Below are positions 55,909 to 64,000 of a stretch of DNA of 64,000 bases, piece by piece. Within the stretch, counting starts at the first letter, position 1; each line of letters opens with the position of its first letter. The stretch is from Delphinapterus leucas. Its lineage: Eukaryota > Chordata > Mammalia > Artiodactyla > Monodontidae. The position numbers and the translations under genes are program-made. The DNA is taken from positions 18,992,246 to 19,056,245 of the forward strand of contig NW_022098000.1 in NCBI RefSeq assembly GCF_002288925.2, written 5' to 3'. The notes beneath the pieces were generated by a model. It searched no databases. It worked only from the letters and a program-made list of their open reading frames with translations, and was not told the DNA's origin.

Positions 55909-56216
55909 GGGCTTCCCTGGTGGCGCAGTGGTTGAGAGTCTGCCTGCCGATGCAGGGGACACGGGTTCGAGCCCTGGTCTGGGAAGATCCCACATGCCGC
56001 GGAGCAACTAGGCCCGTGAGCCACAGCTACTGAGGCTGCTCATCTGGAGGCTGTGCTCCTCAACAAGAGAGGCCAAGATAGTGAGAGGCCCGCGCACCGC
56101 GATGAAGAGTGGCCCCCACTTGCCGCAACTGGAGAAAGCCCTCGCACAGAAACGAAGACCCAACACAGCCAAAAATAAATAAATAAACCAATGAACCGAC
56201 ATTAAAAAAAAAAAAA
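55909..56216 (+). mobile_element. Long CHR SINE (CHR-1-like body with CHR-2 tail)
   Basis: Head 'gggcttccctggtggcgcag', B-box 'gggttcgagcc', then a body like the short CHR-1 copies up to 'gtgagaggcccgcgcaccgc', followed by the extra 'gaagagtggcccccact ... acacagccaaaaataaataa' tail of the long form. TSD 'atgtacccca' at 55899-55908 and 56217-56226. Confidence 0.93.
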
Positions 56217-56226
56217 ATGTACCCCA

Positions 56227-57204
56227 AAGCCTGATGTGACTAGATCTAGATTTTATTAATGGCTTTTTATCCTATGGTTATATATTACTGTTCAATTATT
56301 AGAACATATCTGGGCAGATGAAATATTAATGTATTAATGTAGATTATTCATTCTTTCAACATTCAATTAACATGCAGTAATGCAAAGCGCTTCTCTAAAA
56401 CAGCTCATTGATCTTTGGCCATTGCCTAATGACTCCAGATGATTATTGATCAGTTTCTCTTGGATCCCAAATATTAAACAGAGGTGTTTCAGGCTACAAG
56501 AAAGGCAAAGGAGGTGATATTCTTGTCTCTCATTCTATGCTTCTATTTATGCCTACATTAAGCATAAACCTTTCTACTTTTTATCTGTTTTATGTAATAA
56601 AGGAATTCCCCATAAAGTTCATTCATTTATCAAAAATTTTTGAGTCACTACTATGGTGTCAGATCCTGTCTTGTCCCTTGATTTTGTTCAAAAACCACTG
56701 ACTATACCAACATATCCCTGCATGCCATTTAAAAGTTCTCTCACCATTCATTCATTCATCCATGTATTCATTAAAGCTCAATTAGCTGCAACCAACAGCA
56801 AAATTAGAGGGTTGAAAGAAAGTCTACAGTAACCACAGGGAATCATGGGAGGCTGAGCATCCCTAGGAGGGAGAGTTGTGAGGACTCTTCAGGCACAGAT
56901 TTTCTGTTAACAGGAATGTCAAGGGCAGTTGTGAAAGAGAAATCACAATTGTGAGACAGGTACCATCTGGTTGAATAAATAAGAGGGCTCGATCCTATCT
57001 GCTCACTGATGAAGTTCCTTTCTTACAGAATGAGATAGTATATGTCACCTTCTCTCCCAACATTTGTTTCGTTCATGAATTTCTGATTGAGCTCCTTAAT
57101 TCTAGCATGAAGGTAGGATCCCCCTCCCACCACCTAGGGTTCAGAGAAAACATCTCAATTACAATACCCTGTAAAAGGTTTTAAGTAGATAAGAGTATCC
57201 CATG
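56227..57204. other. Unassigned sequence
   Basis: 56615-56690 ('gttcattcatttatcaaaaa', 'cactactatggtgtcagat') resembles an ancient dispersed repeat; (ATTC)n units lie at 56747-56775. No gene. Confidence 0.4.
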
Positions 57205-57219
57205 GAGACAATGTACATT

Positions 57220-57542
57220 TAAAAAAAAAAAACACTTTATTCTATAAATGTATTTATTTATGGCTGCGTTGGGTCTTCGTTGCTGTGCACAGGCTTTCTC
57301 TAGCTGCCGCGAGTGGGAGCTTCTCGTTTTGGAGGACGGGCTCTAAGCGCTAAGGCTTCAGTAGTTATGGCATGCAGGCTCAGTAGTTGTGGCTCAAGGG
57401 CTCTAGAGCACAGGCTCAGTAGTTGTGGTGCACGGGCTTAGTTGCTCTGCGGCATGTGGAATCTTGCCAGACCAGGGCTCAAACCCGTGTCCCTGCAATG
57501 GCAGGTGGATTCTTAACCACTGCACCACCAGGGAAGCCCCAA
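57220..57542 (-). mobile_element. CHR-2-type SINE with exact 15-bp TSD
   Basis: Antisense copy: 'tggctgcgttgggtcttcgt', repeated 'ctcagtagttgtgg' units, head 'gcaccaccagggaagcccc'. TSD 'gagacaatgtacatt' at 57205-57219 and 57543-57557. The left edge carries an unusual A12 run before the tail. Confidence 0.95.
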
Positions 57543-57569
57543 GAGACAATGTACATTAGACCTGGGCAA

Positions 57570-58440
57570 TCACTCTAGGCTTTTCTGGGTCTCCTCATCT
57601 CCTGATTAAGGAGAGGGGGCATCCTCAAGTCTCTGCCTGTGACAAAATAAGAAACATATATTTGATCTCTGTCCCTGAATTCTCACACAGAGCTCCTAAA
57701 ACACTTATAATTTCCTTAGTGATTTGGGCTGATCAGAGCATCTTACACAGAGCTCCTAAATTCCTAGGGATTTTTCTGGAGCATCTTTTATTTTTATGAG
57801 ATGACTCTCGGCGGGCTCCTGGATGAGGGATGGTCACCAGAAAGACTAAGCATGATTAGAAGCTCAGAACTATCAGTCCCACACCCCATATTCCAGGGAG
57901 GAGAGAGGGGCTGATGACTGAGTTACTAATTGATCATGCCTACATAAGGAAGCCTCCATAAAAAATCCATGAACTGTGGGATTCAGAGAGCTTTCCAGGC
58001 AGTGAACACATCCACGTGCCAGAAGGGTGGTGCCCCCAACTCCATGAGGACAGAAGCTCCTGCACCCCAGACCCTTCCAGACTTCATCCTATGTACCTCT
58101 TCAGCTGGCTGTTCATCTGTATCCTTTATTACAACCTTTATAACAAACTAGCAAATGTAAATAAGTGTTTCCCTGAGTTCTGTGAGGCATTAGAGCAAAT
58201 TATCAAACCTGAGGAGGGAGATATAGGAACCGCTGATTTATAGCCAGCTGGTGAGAAGCAAAGACTTGTATAACTGGGGCCTGCAGCTGGTGTCTGAAGA
58301 GGAAGGCAGTCTGTGGGACTGAGCCCTTAACCTGTGGGGTCTGCACCAATGCTAGGTAATTTGCATCACAGTTGAATTGTAGGACATGCAGTGGGTTTTC
58401 AGATAGTTGGAGAATTGGTTGGTGTGGTGTCCAAGGTACT
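57570..58440 (+). mobile_element. ERV-type solo LTR (old)
   Basis: Follows a known mammalian LTR order: 'aaggaagcctccataaaaaa' (TATA region), 'ggattcagagagctttccag', 'gccagaagggtggtgccccc', 'ggctgttcatctgtatcctt' with a decayed polyadenylation signal ('tataacaaact'), 'tgtttccctgagttctgtga', 'ctgatttatagccagctggt', 'gggactgagcccttaacctg' and 'ttggtgtggtgtccaag'. I take it for an ERVL/ERV3-group LTR but do not assign the subfamily. No internal viral sequence lies on either side. The frames at 57969-58243 are within it. Confidence 0.75.
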
Positions 58441-58879
58441 GAGGGTAGAGTAGGGAAGGAGGATTGCTTTTCTTTTACTGCCTTAGGCTCTATTCTATTC
58501 TATCTCATTTGCCAAATACACTTAAAGCTGATTTTATTTCATTCCAAACCCTGATCGCTACCTTACATATTCAATTCTAAGATTTTTTTTTCATATCTTA
58601 ACACCTCTAAAATCTGGGTAAAAAATGCAAGTTAGTTATTTTTCCTTTTAAGAGCTATATAAAATGATGATGCATGTCAAAACCAAAGTCATTTTAACTT
58701 CCAAAGACGTACAGCAACAACCTATATATCTGCTTGGATGTATCAAAGGAAATTCAGACTTAGGTGGTCCAAGATTAACCTTATGTTCCTCCCTTCAAAT
58801 CAGATCCCTTTTTTTTTTGGTACTCAGAGGCTTTTATTTTAAAGCAAATTTTATAGACCTCATTCAAACCTCATGCCAA
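58441..58879. other. Unassigned sequence
   Basis: Nothing recognised; T-runs at 58582-58591 and 58810-58818. Confidence 0.4.
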
Positions 58880-59045
58880 GTTTCTACAATGAATAGAAAT
58901 ACTATTATCCTACATGGAGACTCGAGGAACAGACATGGAAAGGTTAAGGAATATAACCTTAAAGATACAACTGAGTAGAGGCAGTTACAAATAGAATTTG
59001 AGCCTTTTAACTTTGAAGCTCATCCTATTGAGTAACACTGCATTT
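58880..59045 (-). mobile_element. MIR SINE fragment
   Basis: 'aatactattatcctacatgg', 'aacagacatggaaaggttaa' and 'aatagaatttgagcctttta' follow antisense MIR, diverged. Confidence 0.6.
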
Positions 59046-59514
59046 TTCAAGCTTCTATTTCTAAATGTATTATCATTGTCCTCTCTCACTTCTTAAATCT
59101 GTCTTAAAATTCTTTCAACAGAAATTTTAAATAATATTAAAAGAAAGAGTTGATAAAAATGACTGAAGTCCTCAAAGGAAATAGATTAAACAGAGCCACA
59201 AAAATCAGACTTTAATTAATTTTGTGATTTCTTCTTTTAGAGAAAGCCAAAAAACTGGCCTATTCAGCAAAGTCATTGGCTTGTTTCTTGACCAGCACTC
59301 ATCAATGAGGCTAATCCACCCACGGGCAAGCTGGACTTAGATAATTATTTCCAGAAGCTGAAAGTTGCCTATTCATGCTTGCAGAAAAGAGGAATGTAGT
59401 ACTTTAATCATATATTTCACTTCCTCTGAGTGGCAGAGACTTTATACACCATCCCTTTGAGAATCAAATACTAGATGATACTTTTGGGCATGCAGATGCC
59501 CTTTCTAAGTCCCC
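59046..59514. other. Unassigned sequence
   Basis: No gene or nameable repeat. Confidence 0.4.
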
Positions 59515-59649
59515 TCTCAGAGAATGGCACCACCATCCCTCAGTTACACAGGCCCTAAATCTGGAATCCCTTCTCTCTCATCCCCCACGCCCACCTACCT
59601 CCTGTTTCTGGCAACTTTACCTTTTCAATATTTACTATTGCCATCATTT
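59515..59649 (+). mobile_element. L2 LINE fragment
   Basis: 'agaatggcaccaccatccct', 'ctctctcatcccccacgccc', and 'attgccatcat' follow an L2 3'-half layout. Short. Confidence 0.45.
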
Positions 59650-59667
59650 TCCTAAGGGGTTCTCTTT

Positions 59668-59795
59668 TTTTTTATTATTAATTTTTATTGGAGTATAGTT
59701 GCTTTACAATGTTGTGTTAGTTTCTGCTGTACAGCAAAGTGAATCAGCTATACGTATACATATATCCTCTTTTTCTTGGATTTCCTTCCCATTTA
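59668..59795 (-). mobile_element. Very short L1 3' end with exact 18-bp TSD
   Basis: Antisense L1 terminus only: T-run, 'ttggagtatagttgctttac', 'agcaaagtgaatcagctata'. The TSD 'tcctaaggggttctcttt' at 59650-59667 and 59796-59813 is exact. About 128 bp long. Confidence 0.93.
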
Positions 59796-59829
59796 TCCTA
59801 AGGGGTTCTCTTTAATCCTTTCATTTTTA

Positions 59830-60045
59830 TTTTTTATTTTATTTTTTTTTTGGTACGCGAGCCTCTCACTGTTGTGGCCTCTCCCGTTGCGGAGCACAGG
59901 CTCCGGACGTGCAGGCTCAGCGGCCATGGCTCACAGGCCCAGCCGTTCCACAGCATGTGGGATCTTCCCAGACCGGGGCACGAACCCGTGTCCCCTGCAT
60001 CGGCAGGCAGGCGGACTCTCAACCACTGCGCCACCAGGAAAGCCC
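59830..60045 (-). mobile_element. CHR-1 SINE with exact 17-bp TSD
   Basis: Antisense copy with T/A tail, 'ggctccggacgtgcaggctc' and head 'gcgccaccaggaaagccc'. TSD 'taatcctttcattttta' at 59813-59829 and 60046-60062. Contains a small 'ggcag' duplication in the B-box-proximal part (about 60001-60011). The three frames here (59776-60151) are SINE artefacts. Confidence 0.95.
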
Positions 60046-60074
60046 TAATCCTTTCATTTTTAAATCACTGTCTC

Positions 60075-60725
60075 TTTGTTTCAATCAACTTTATTCAGGT
60101 ATAATTTACATACGTGCATCTGTTTTAAGTATGCAGTTCATTGAATCTTGAGAAATACATATGCTGATGTAACCACCACCACAATCAAGATACAAAACAT
60201 TTCCATTACCACCAAAAAAATCCACTCTGCTCATGTGCATTCATTTCCCTACTCCGTTCTCCTGTCACAGCAACTACTGATCTTCTCTAGCTCTGTAGGT
60301 CATTTTTATCTGTTCTAGGGTTTCATATACATGGAATTATATGGTATGGACTCTTGTCTGGGTTATTTTACAAGGCATAATATTTTTGAAGTTCATCCAC
60401 ACTGTGGCATAAATCACCCGTTTCTTCATTTTTACTGATGAGTAATATTCTATTATATGCCTAGACTACAGTTTCTGTTTACTCATTTACCTGGTCAGGG
60501 ACATTCAGTAGGTTTTCAGTTTTTTGCAATTATGAATAAATTTAATAATAAATTTAACAGTAAATGTGATTTTAACATTTATGAACAACTCATGTGGTCA
60601 CATGTTCTCTTGCATAAATACCTAGGAATGGGATTTCCTAGGACATGATTTCCTAGGAATGGATCATATTGTAGGTATATGTTTAATTTTATTAAAAACT
60701 GCCAACCTCTTTTCTAAAGCACTTA
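60075..60725 (-). mobile_element. Old L1 3' end
   Basis: Antisense: 'ttattcaggtataatttaca', 'aagatacaaaacatttccat', 'ttcatatacatggaattata', 'gatgagtaatattctattat', 'ttttgcaattatgaataaat' and 'cctaggaatgggatttccta'. Diverged with small duplications; L1M-type. Confidence 0.85.
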
Positions 60726-61782
60726 TACAAAATCACTCTCTTTTGAAATACATTTCATATCATTATTTTTGTTGTTTGTCTTTTTTTGTGTCAATTTAAA
60801 TCATTTAAGTCTGTCAGATCCTTATGTATCCATGCCTTTTTCTGTGGTTAAACTACTCTGATATCACTGTACGGACTTCATCAGGTTATGTTTCTTTTTA
60901 AAGATGGAAATTTTTACCCTGAAATTAATGAATTTATGTTGTATTACCAAATGTTTAGAACATTTATGAAAAATCAGAGGCTGACTGGTAAGGACTTTGA
61001 CCCAACAGCTCCATGTAATAAAGAGTCCGACTTCACCTTTATTTTTGACCACTGACAGCTCTCCAGCTCCATTCTTCCCCCTTTGCTTTTTGCCCCACGT
61101 CCGGGCAGGTCAATAAGACCTCTCTCACTCAGTCTGTCTCTGTCTCTGTCTCAGTCTCATTCTCTGGGAATTCATATCACGCAAACCCAATCCCATAGGT
61201 AGAGACCCCCCCACAGACACCACCTTTTAGCCACAATTCAAATGAAAGCCAATGCACCACTCCTTTCCTTCAAGCCATTCTGGACCAGCTTGTGTGTGTC
61301 CCTCACTCCCCAGAAGCCACTCGTGTGAATGGTCCACTTCTTTTCAAACATTTTTGGTGTATGAAGTCATTAGTATCAACACACAAACCACTGATTGAAG
61401 GAGTCTGATCCCTTCACAAGGCAGCACAAGAGTCTAGGAGCTGGTGTTAAAACTCAGAGGCAGTGTTTGGTAGAGGCTAAATGTATATCCAGCTCACACC
61501 TTCGTGCCATGGCAGCATTTGCTTTCTTAGCATCCGTACAAGTACATAACTTCAGTTATAACAAAGAGCCATATGTACTTAACCTTCCATTTCACAAAAA
61601 GTTTTTCTGTGTAAATAAGGCATGATATGAATTTCACACAAACTGAAAGGAGAAGAAATGCTGGGGGATGTATATAAGACAACAAAGGGCAAGAAATTTA
61701 GAGAAACAAGTAGCTAAGCATATGGGAATATCGAGATAACTAAGATCAAAAGTCTTTTGAACAAGGAAATGTTACATAAGCC
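60726..61782. other. Unassigned sequence, part possibly LTR-derived
   Basis: At 60960-61210 'ctccatgtaataaagagtcc', a (TCTGTC)n-like run at 61130-61152 and 'attcatatcacgcaaaccca' resemble an ERV LTR R/U5 region, but no ends are visible. The remainder is unique sequence. Confidence 0.35.
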
Positions 61783-61965
61783 AGCGCAATTTAAAGTGTG
61801 GTCCCCAGGCCACCATCAACTGGGAATTTGTTAGAAATGCAAATCCATAGGCCCCACCAGCTCCACTGAATCAGGATTCTGGGAGCAGAGCCCAGCTATC
61901 TGTGTTTTAACAATTCCTCCTGATGATTCTAAGGAAAGCTAAAGATTAAGAATTATTGCTTCAGG
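61783..61965 (+). mobile_element. MER5A (hAT-Charlie-type non-autonomous transposon)
   Basis: 'aaagtgtggtccccaggcca', 'gttagaaatgcaaatccata', 'tgaatcaggattctgggag' and 'tatctgtgttttaacaattc' give MER5A in order, nearly full length. Confidence 0.88.
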
Positions 61966-62394
61966 TGACATAAAAAGCAATTGATTGACCCAGAGTTGCA
62001 AGGGATAAAGCTTTTGCAGACAAGAGGTTTATGAGCAGTCTCATAGGCAACTTTTCAAAAGAAGACAGATCTAACAAATGCTGTCAAAGAAAATAAATTA
62101 TGAAAATAAGACATTTCGAAGAAAGACTGTCTTCAGTAAAAGAAATTTAATGCTTGCATATTAAAGGTCAGAGGAAGTAAAGAAGGGATGTGCTATGGAT
62201 ATTTATGTGCAGTGCCTCTGGGAGTGGAAGTTTCTAAATGGGGATTTGTGAAAGTGAATTAAGTGATTATCAAAAGGAGGAAAGGGGTTTAATAGATTCA
62301 TCAGCGTGAAAGTAGAATTCTTAAAATTAAAGCACCTTAAGTATTTTAAAACAAATCATTTCTCAGTATAAATACTGAATCCTAAATTATATAT
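61966..62394. other. Unassigned sequence
   Basis: A-rich sequence; a short TA run lies at about 62388-62398. Nothing recognised. Confidence 0.4.
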
Positions 62395-62760
62395 ATATTT
62401 TTTCTATTTCTACTGTCACTATCCTAGTCTAAGTCAACATGTCTCCCACTTGGTTTCTGGCAACAGTATCCTAACCCGTCTTATTGATTACACTTCCTCT
62501 CCTCCAATCGAAACACAGCAGTCAGCGTGAATTGTATCATGTCAATTCCTACCTTATCACTACCCCAATTTTACCATTATATACAATATAAAGTAAAAAT
62601 TTCTTACCATAGGATGACCCAAACTCTGCCTACTTTTCTGGTCTTATCTCAAGTATGCCTCTGACTTACCTCTCTCCTTTGTTCCTTTTACACCAACAGC
62701 AGTGGCCCTCAGTATGTTCCTCCAACAGGGCAAACTAGTTAGCAGCCTCTCTCCTTGATT
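62395..62760 (+). mobile_element. L2 LINE fragment
   Basis: 'actatcctagtctaagtcaa', 'atgtctcccacttggtttct', 'cagcagtcagcgtgaattgt' and 'actctgcctacttttctgg' follow the L2 3' coding/UTR order. Interrupted to the right by an LTR; related L2 3' text resumes at 63480. Confidence 0.75.
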
Positions 62761-62796
62761 TACACACTGTGGGCCCTGCTCAGCATTCAACTCTCT

Positions 62797-62800
62797 GTTT
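62797..62800 (+). repeat. Left 4-bp target-site duplication of the LTR
   Basis: 'gttt' here matches 63330-63333 immediately after the LTR. Four bases alone are weak evidence but fit a gammaretrovirus-like integration. Confidence 0.55.
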
Positions 62801-63329
62801 TGTTAGGGAACCTCTGGCTGAAACCACTAGCCCTGGCCAGGCATGATAATAACCGCTTGGCTTGCGTAAGTTGTCTCACAACAGGAGATCCTGATAAGGA
62901 GCACAATACTGACAAGCTACTGCCAAAACCAACCAGAAGAATTCGGGAGCCGCCAAAATGAGGGAGGAGATGCCAGCCCATAATACATCCTGCCAACTTC
63001 CCAGAAATCCTCACACTTGAGTCAACCTTGACTGAGATACACGCAGCACCAGGAAGGGCCCTGAGTCGGCAGACCAAGTATGGGTACGAGCAAGATTGGC
63101 CAGAGACAACTTGGAAGGCTCACCCCACCTCTATAAAACCTGAGACTTTGAGCCACAAGGCACAACAGTGCTGGGCTCCCTTACCCTGCTGCTCTCTGCT
63201 CGAGCATCCCTTTTCAATAAAGTCTTTTGCTTTGTCAGTATTTGTGTCTCCTCGGACAATTCATTTCCAAGTATTAGACAAGAGTCCACTCTCGGGCCCT
63301 GGAAGGGATACCCCCCACCCCCCGTAATA
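62801..63329 (+). mobile_element. Solo class I (gammaretrovirus-like) ERV LTR
   Basis: 529 bp, starting TGTTAGGG and ending GTAATA (the canonical CA end appears as TA). U3: 'ctctggctgaaaccactagc', 'cacaacaggagatcctgata'. TATA-like 'ctataaaacc' at about 63132, polyadenylation signal 'caataaagtc' at about 63217, U5 'tttgtgtctcctcggacaat'. It is a lone LTR: no gag, pol or env lies beside it, consistent with LTR-LTR recombination. The frames at 62755-63350 are within it. Confidence 0.85.
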
Positions 63330-63479
63330 GTTTTAATACCATATTTGTAGAGAGAACTTTCCTAACTACTCAACCCAATATAATATCAGTCATTCTGTAT
63401 TATATCACTTTATTTTTTTCATAATACTATAATTAGCAGGAATTATTTTATTGATTCCTTTATTTATTGATTGTGTCTT
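63330..63479. other. Unassigned short AT-rich spacer
   Basis: Nothing recognised between the LTR and the next L2 end. Confidence 0.4.
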
Positions 63480-63600
63480 ACACCAATAGAAAGTAAAATC
63501 CAACAGCCAGAACCTGTGTATCTGTGGAACCACTTTCTCAGCACTTAAACAATAGAACCCCGGGCACATAAAAGTTGTTCGATAAATGCTTGTTGAAATA
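63480..63600 (+). mobile_element. L2 LINE 3' terminus
   Basis: 'acctgtgtatctgtggaacc', 'cagcacttaaacaatagaac' and 'gataaatgcttgttgaaata' match the L2 3' end. It may be the right part of the L2 at 62395, split by the LTR. Confidence 0.65.
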
Positions 63601-63649
63601 TATAAAGTTTTATCTTAACACTATCCTTTTATTATTCATATGTCAACAT

Positions 63650-63760
63650 TCCCCACTGGACTGATAGTTCTTTGAGGATACAGTTCATGACATTTTTCTT
63701 TTGTGTGCCTCAAACCTAGAAAAATACATGGAATAAGGTAAAATTCTTGATAAATTGATA
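63650..63760 (+). mobile_element. Second L2-like 3' terminus
   Basis: 'ctggactgatagttctttga' and 'ctagaaaaatacatggaata' with 'cttgataaattgataa' reproduce the same 3' layout a second time, more diverged. Confidence 0.45.
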
Positions 63761-64000
63761 ATCATGGAAAAATTTTTTTGCATTACCCAACAAGTGCATT
63801 TACTGGTCAATAAAGTAACTTGAAAACTATATATCACTACTTTGGGGACTTTGAATAAGCCCATTTATTCAGCTGTAAAAGGAGCCTAACAAAACCATAT
63901 TATTTCCCTTCCAGAATATTTGTGTTAATGAAATGAAATGCAGTAAAAGTTATGTGAATAAATCTTATCATCAATTTTCTCTTCTTTATTTAAAAGTTAT
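63761..64000. other. Unassigned sequence to window end
   Basis: AT-rich; nothing recognised. Confidence 0.4.

Overview
This window is vertebrate nuclear DNA, almost certainly from a cetacean (whale or dolphin). The main evidence is about fourteen copies or pieces of the tRNA-Glu-derived CHR SINE family (the GGGCTTCCCTGGTGGCGCAG head and its reverse complement), which is typical of cetaceans and their close relatives. I see no BovB or Bov-A sequence, which would be expected in a ruminant. The rest of the repeat background is LINE-1, with ancient mammalian MIR, L2, MER5A, MER20 and Tigger1. Toothed versus baleen whale cannot be decided from the sequence alone.

I find no functional gene: no recognisable exon, no tRNA, snRNA or rRNA gene, no operon and no CRISPR array. 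The longest open frames are decayed LINE-1 ORF2, antisense shadows of it, or frames running through SINEs. The window reads as intergenic or deep intronic DNA at roughly neutral decay, with moderate to high AT content.

Layout. 0-9 kb: old L1 pieces (one with a 5' inversion), L2, MIR and one SINE. 10.2-12.6 kb: a 2.3-kb 5'-truncated young L1 with a good target-site duplication (TSD). 12.6-19.3 kb: mostly unassigned sequence with one LTR-like block. 19.3-19.7 kb: a mariner end and a short L1 3' end that contains a 100-N assembly gap. 20.7-25.2 kb: two CHR SINEs, an L1 tail, and an older L1 interrupted by one of the SINEs. 25-34 kb: MIRs, a GC-rich block fused to an L1 3' end, and microsatellites. 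35-38 kb: an L1 reverse-transcriptase remnant, an LTR-like block, and an internally deleted Tigger1 carrying a SINE. 39.9-46.1 kb: inverted L1s, a MIR split by an L1, MER20, and a second 2.3-kb L1 in the opposite orientation to the first. 46.6-60.7 kb: eight CHR SINEs, a 76-bp tandem duplication, an ERV-type LTR and old L1. 60.7-64 kb: MER5A, L2 and a solo class-I-like LTR with a 4-bp TSD.

The interest here is archaeological. Several insertions are nested and can be ordered in time, and many have readable TSDs. Three L1s show the inverted-5' structure expected from twin priming. I found no evidence of a new biological system. Family names come from recognition of consensus features by eye, so boundaries are approximate (usually +/-10-30 bp) unless a TSD fixes them.
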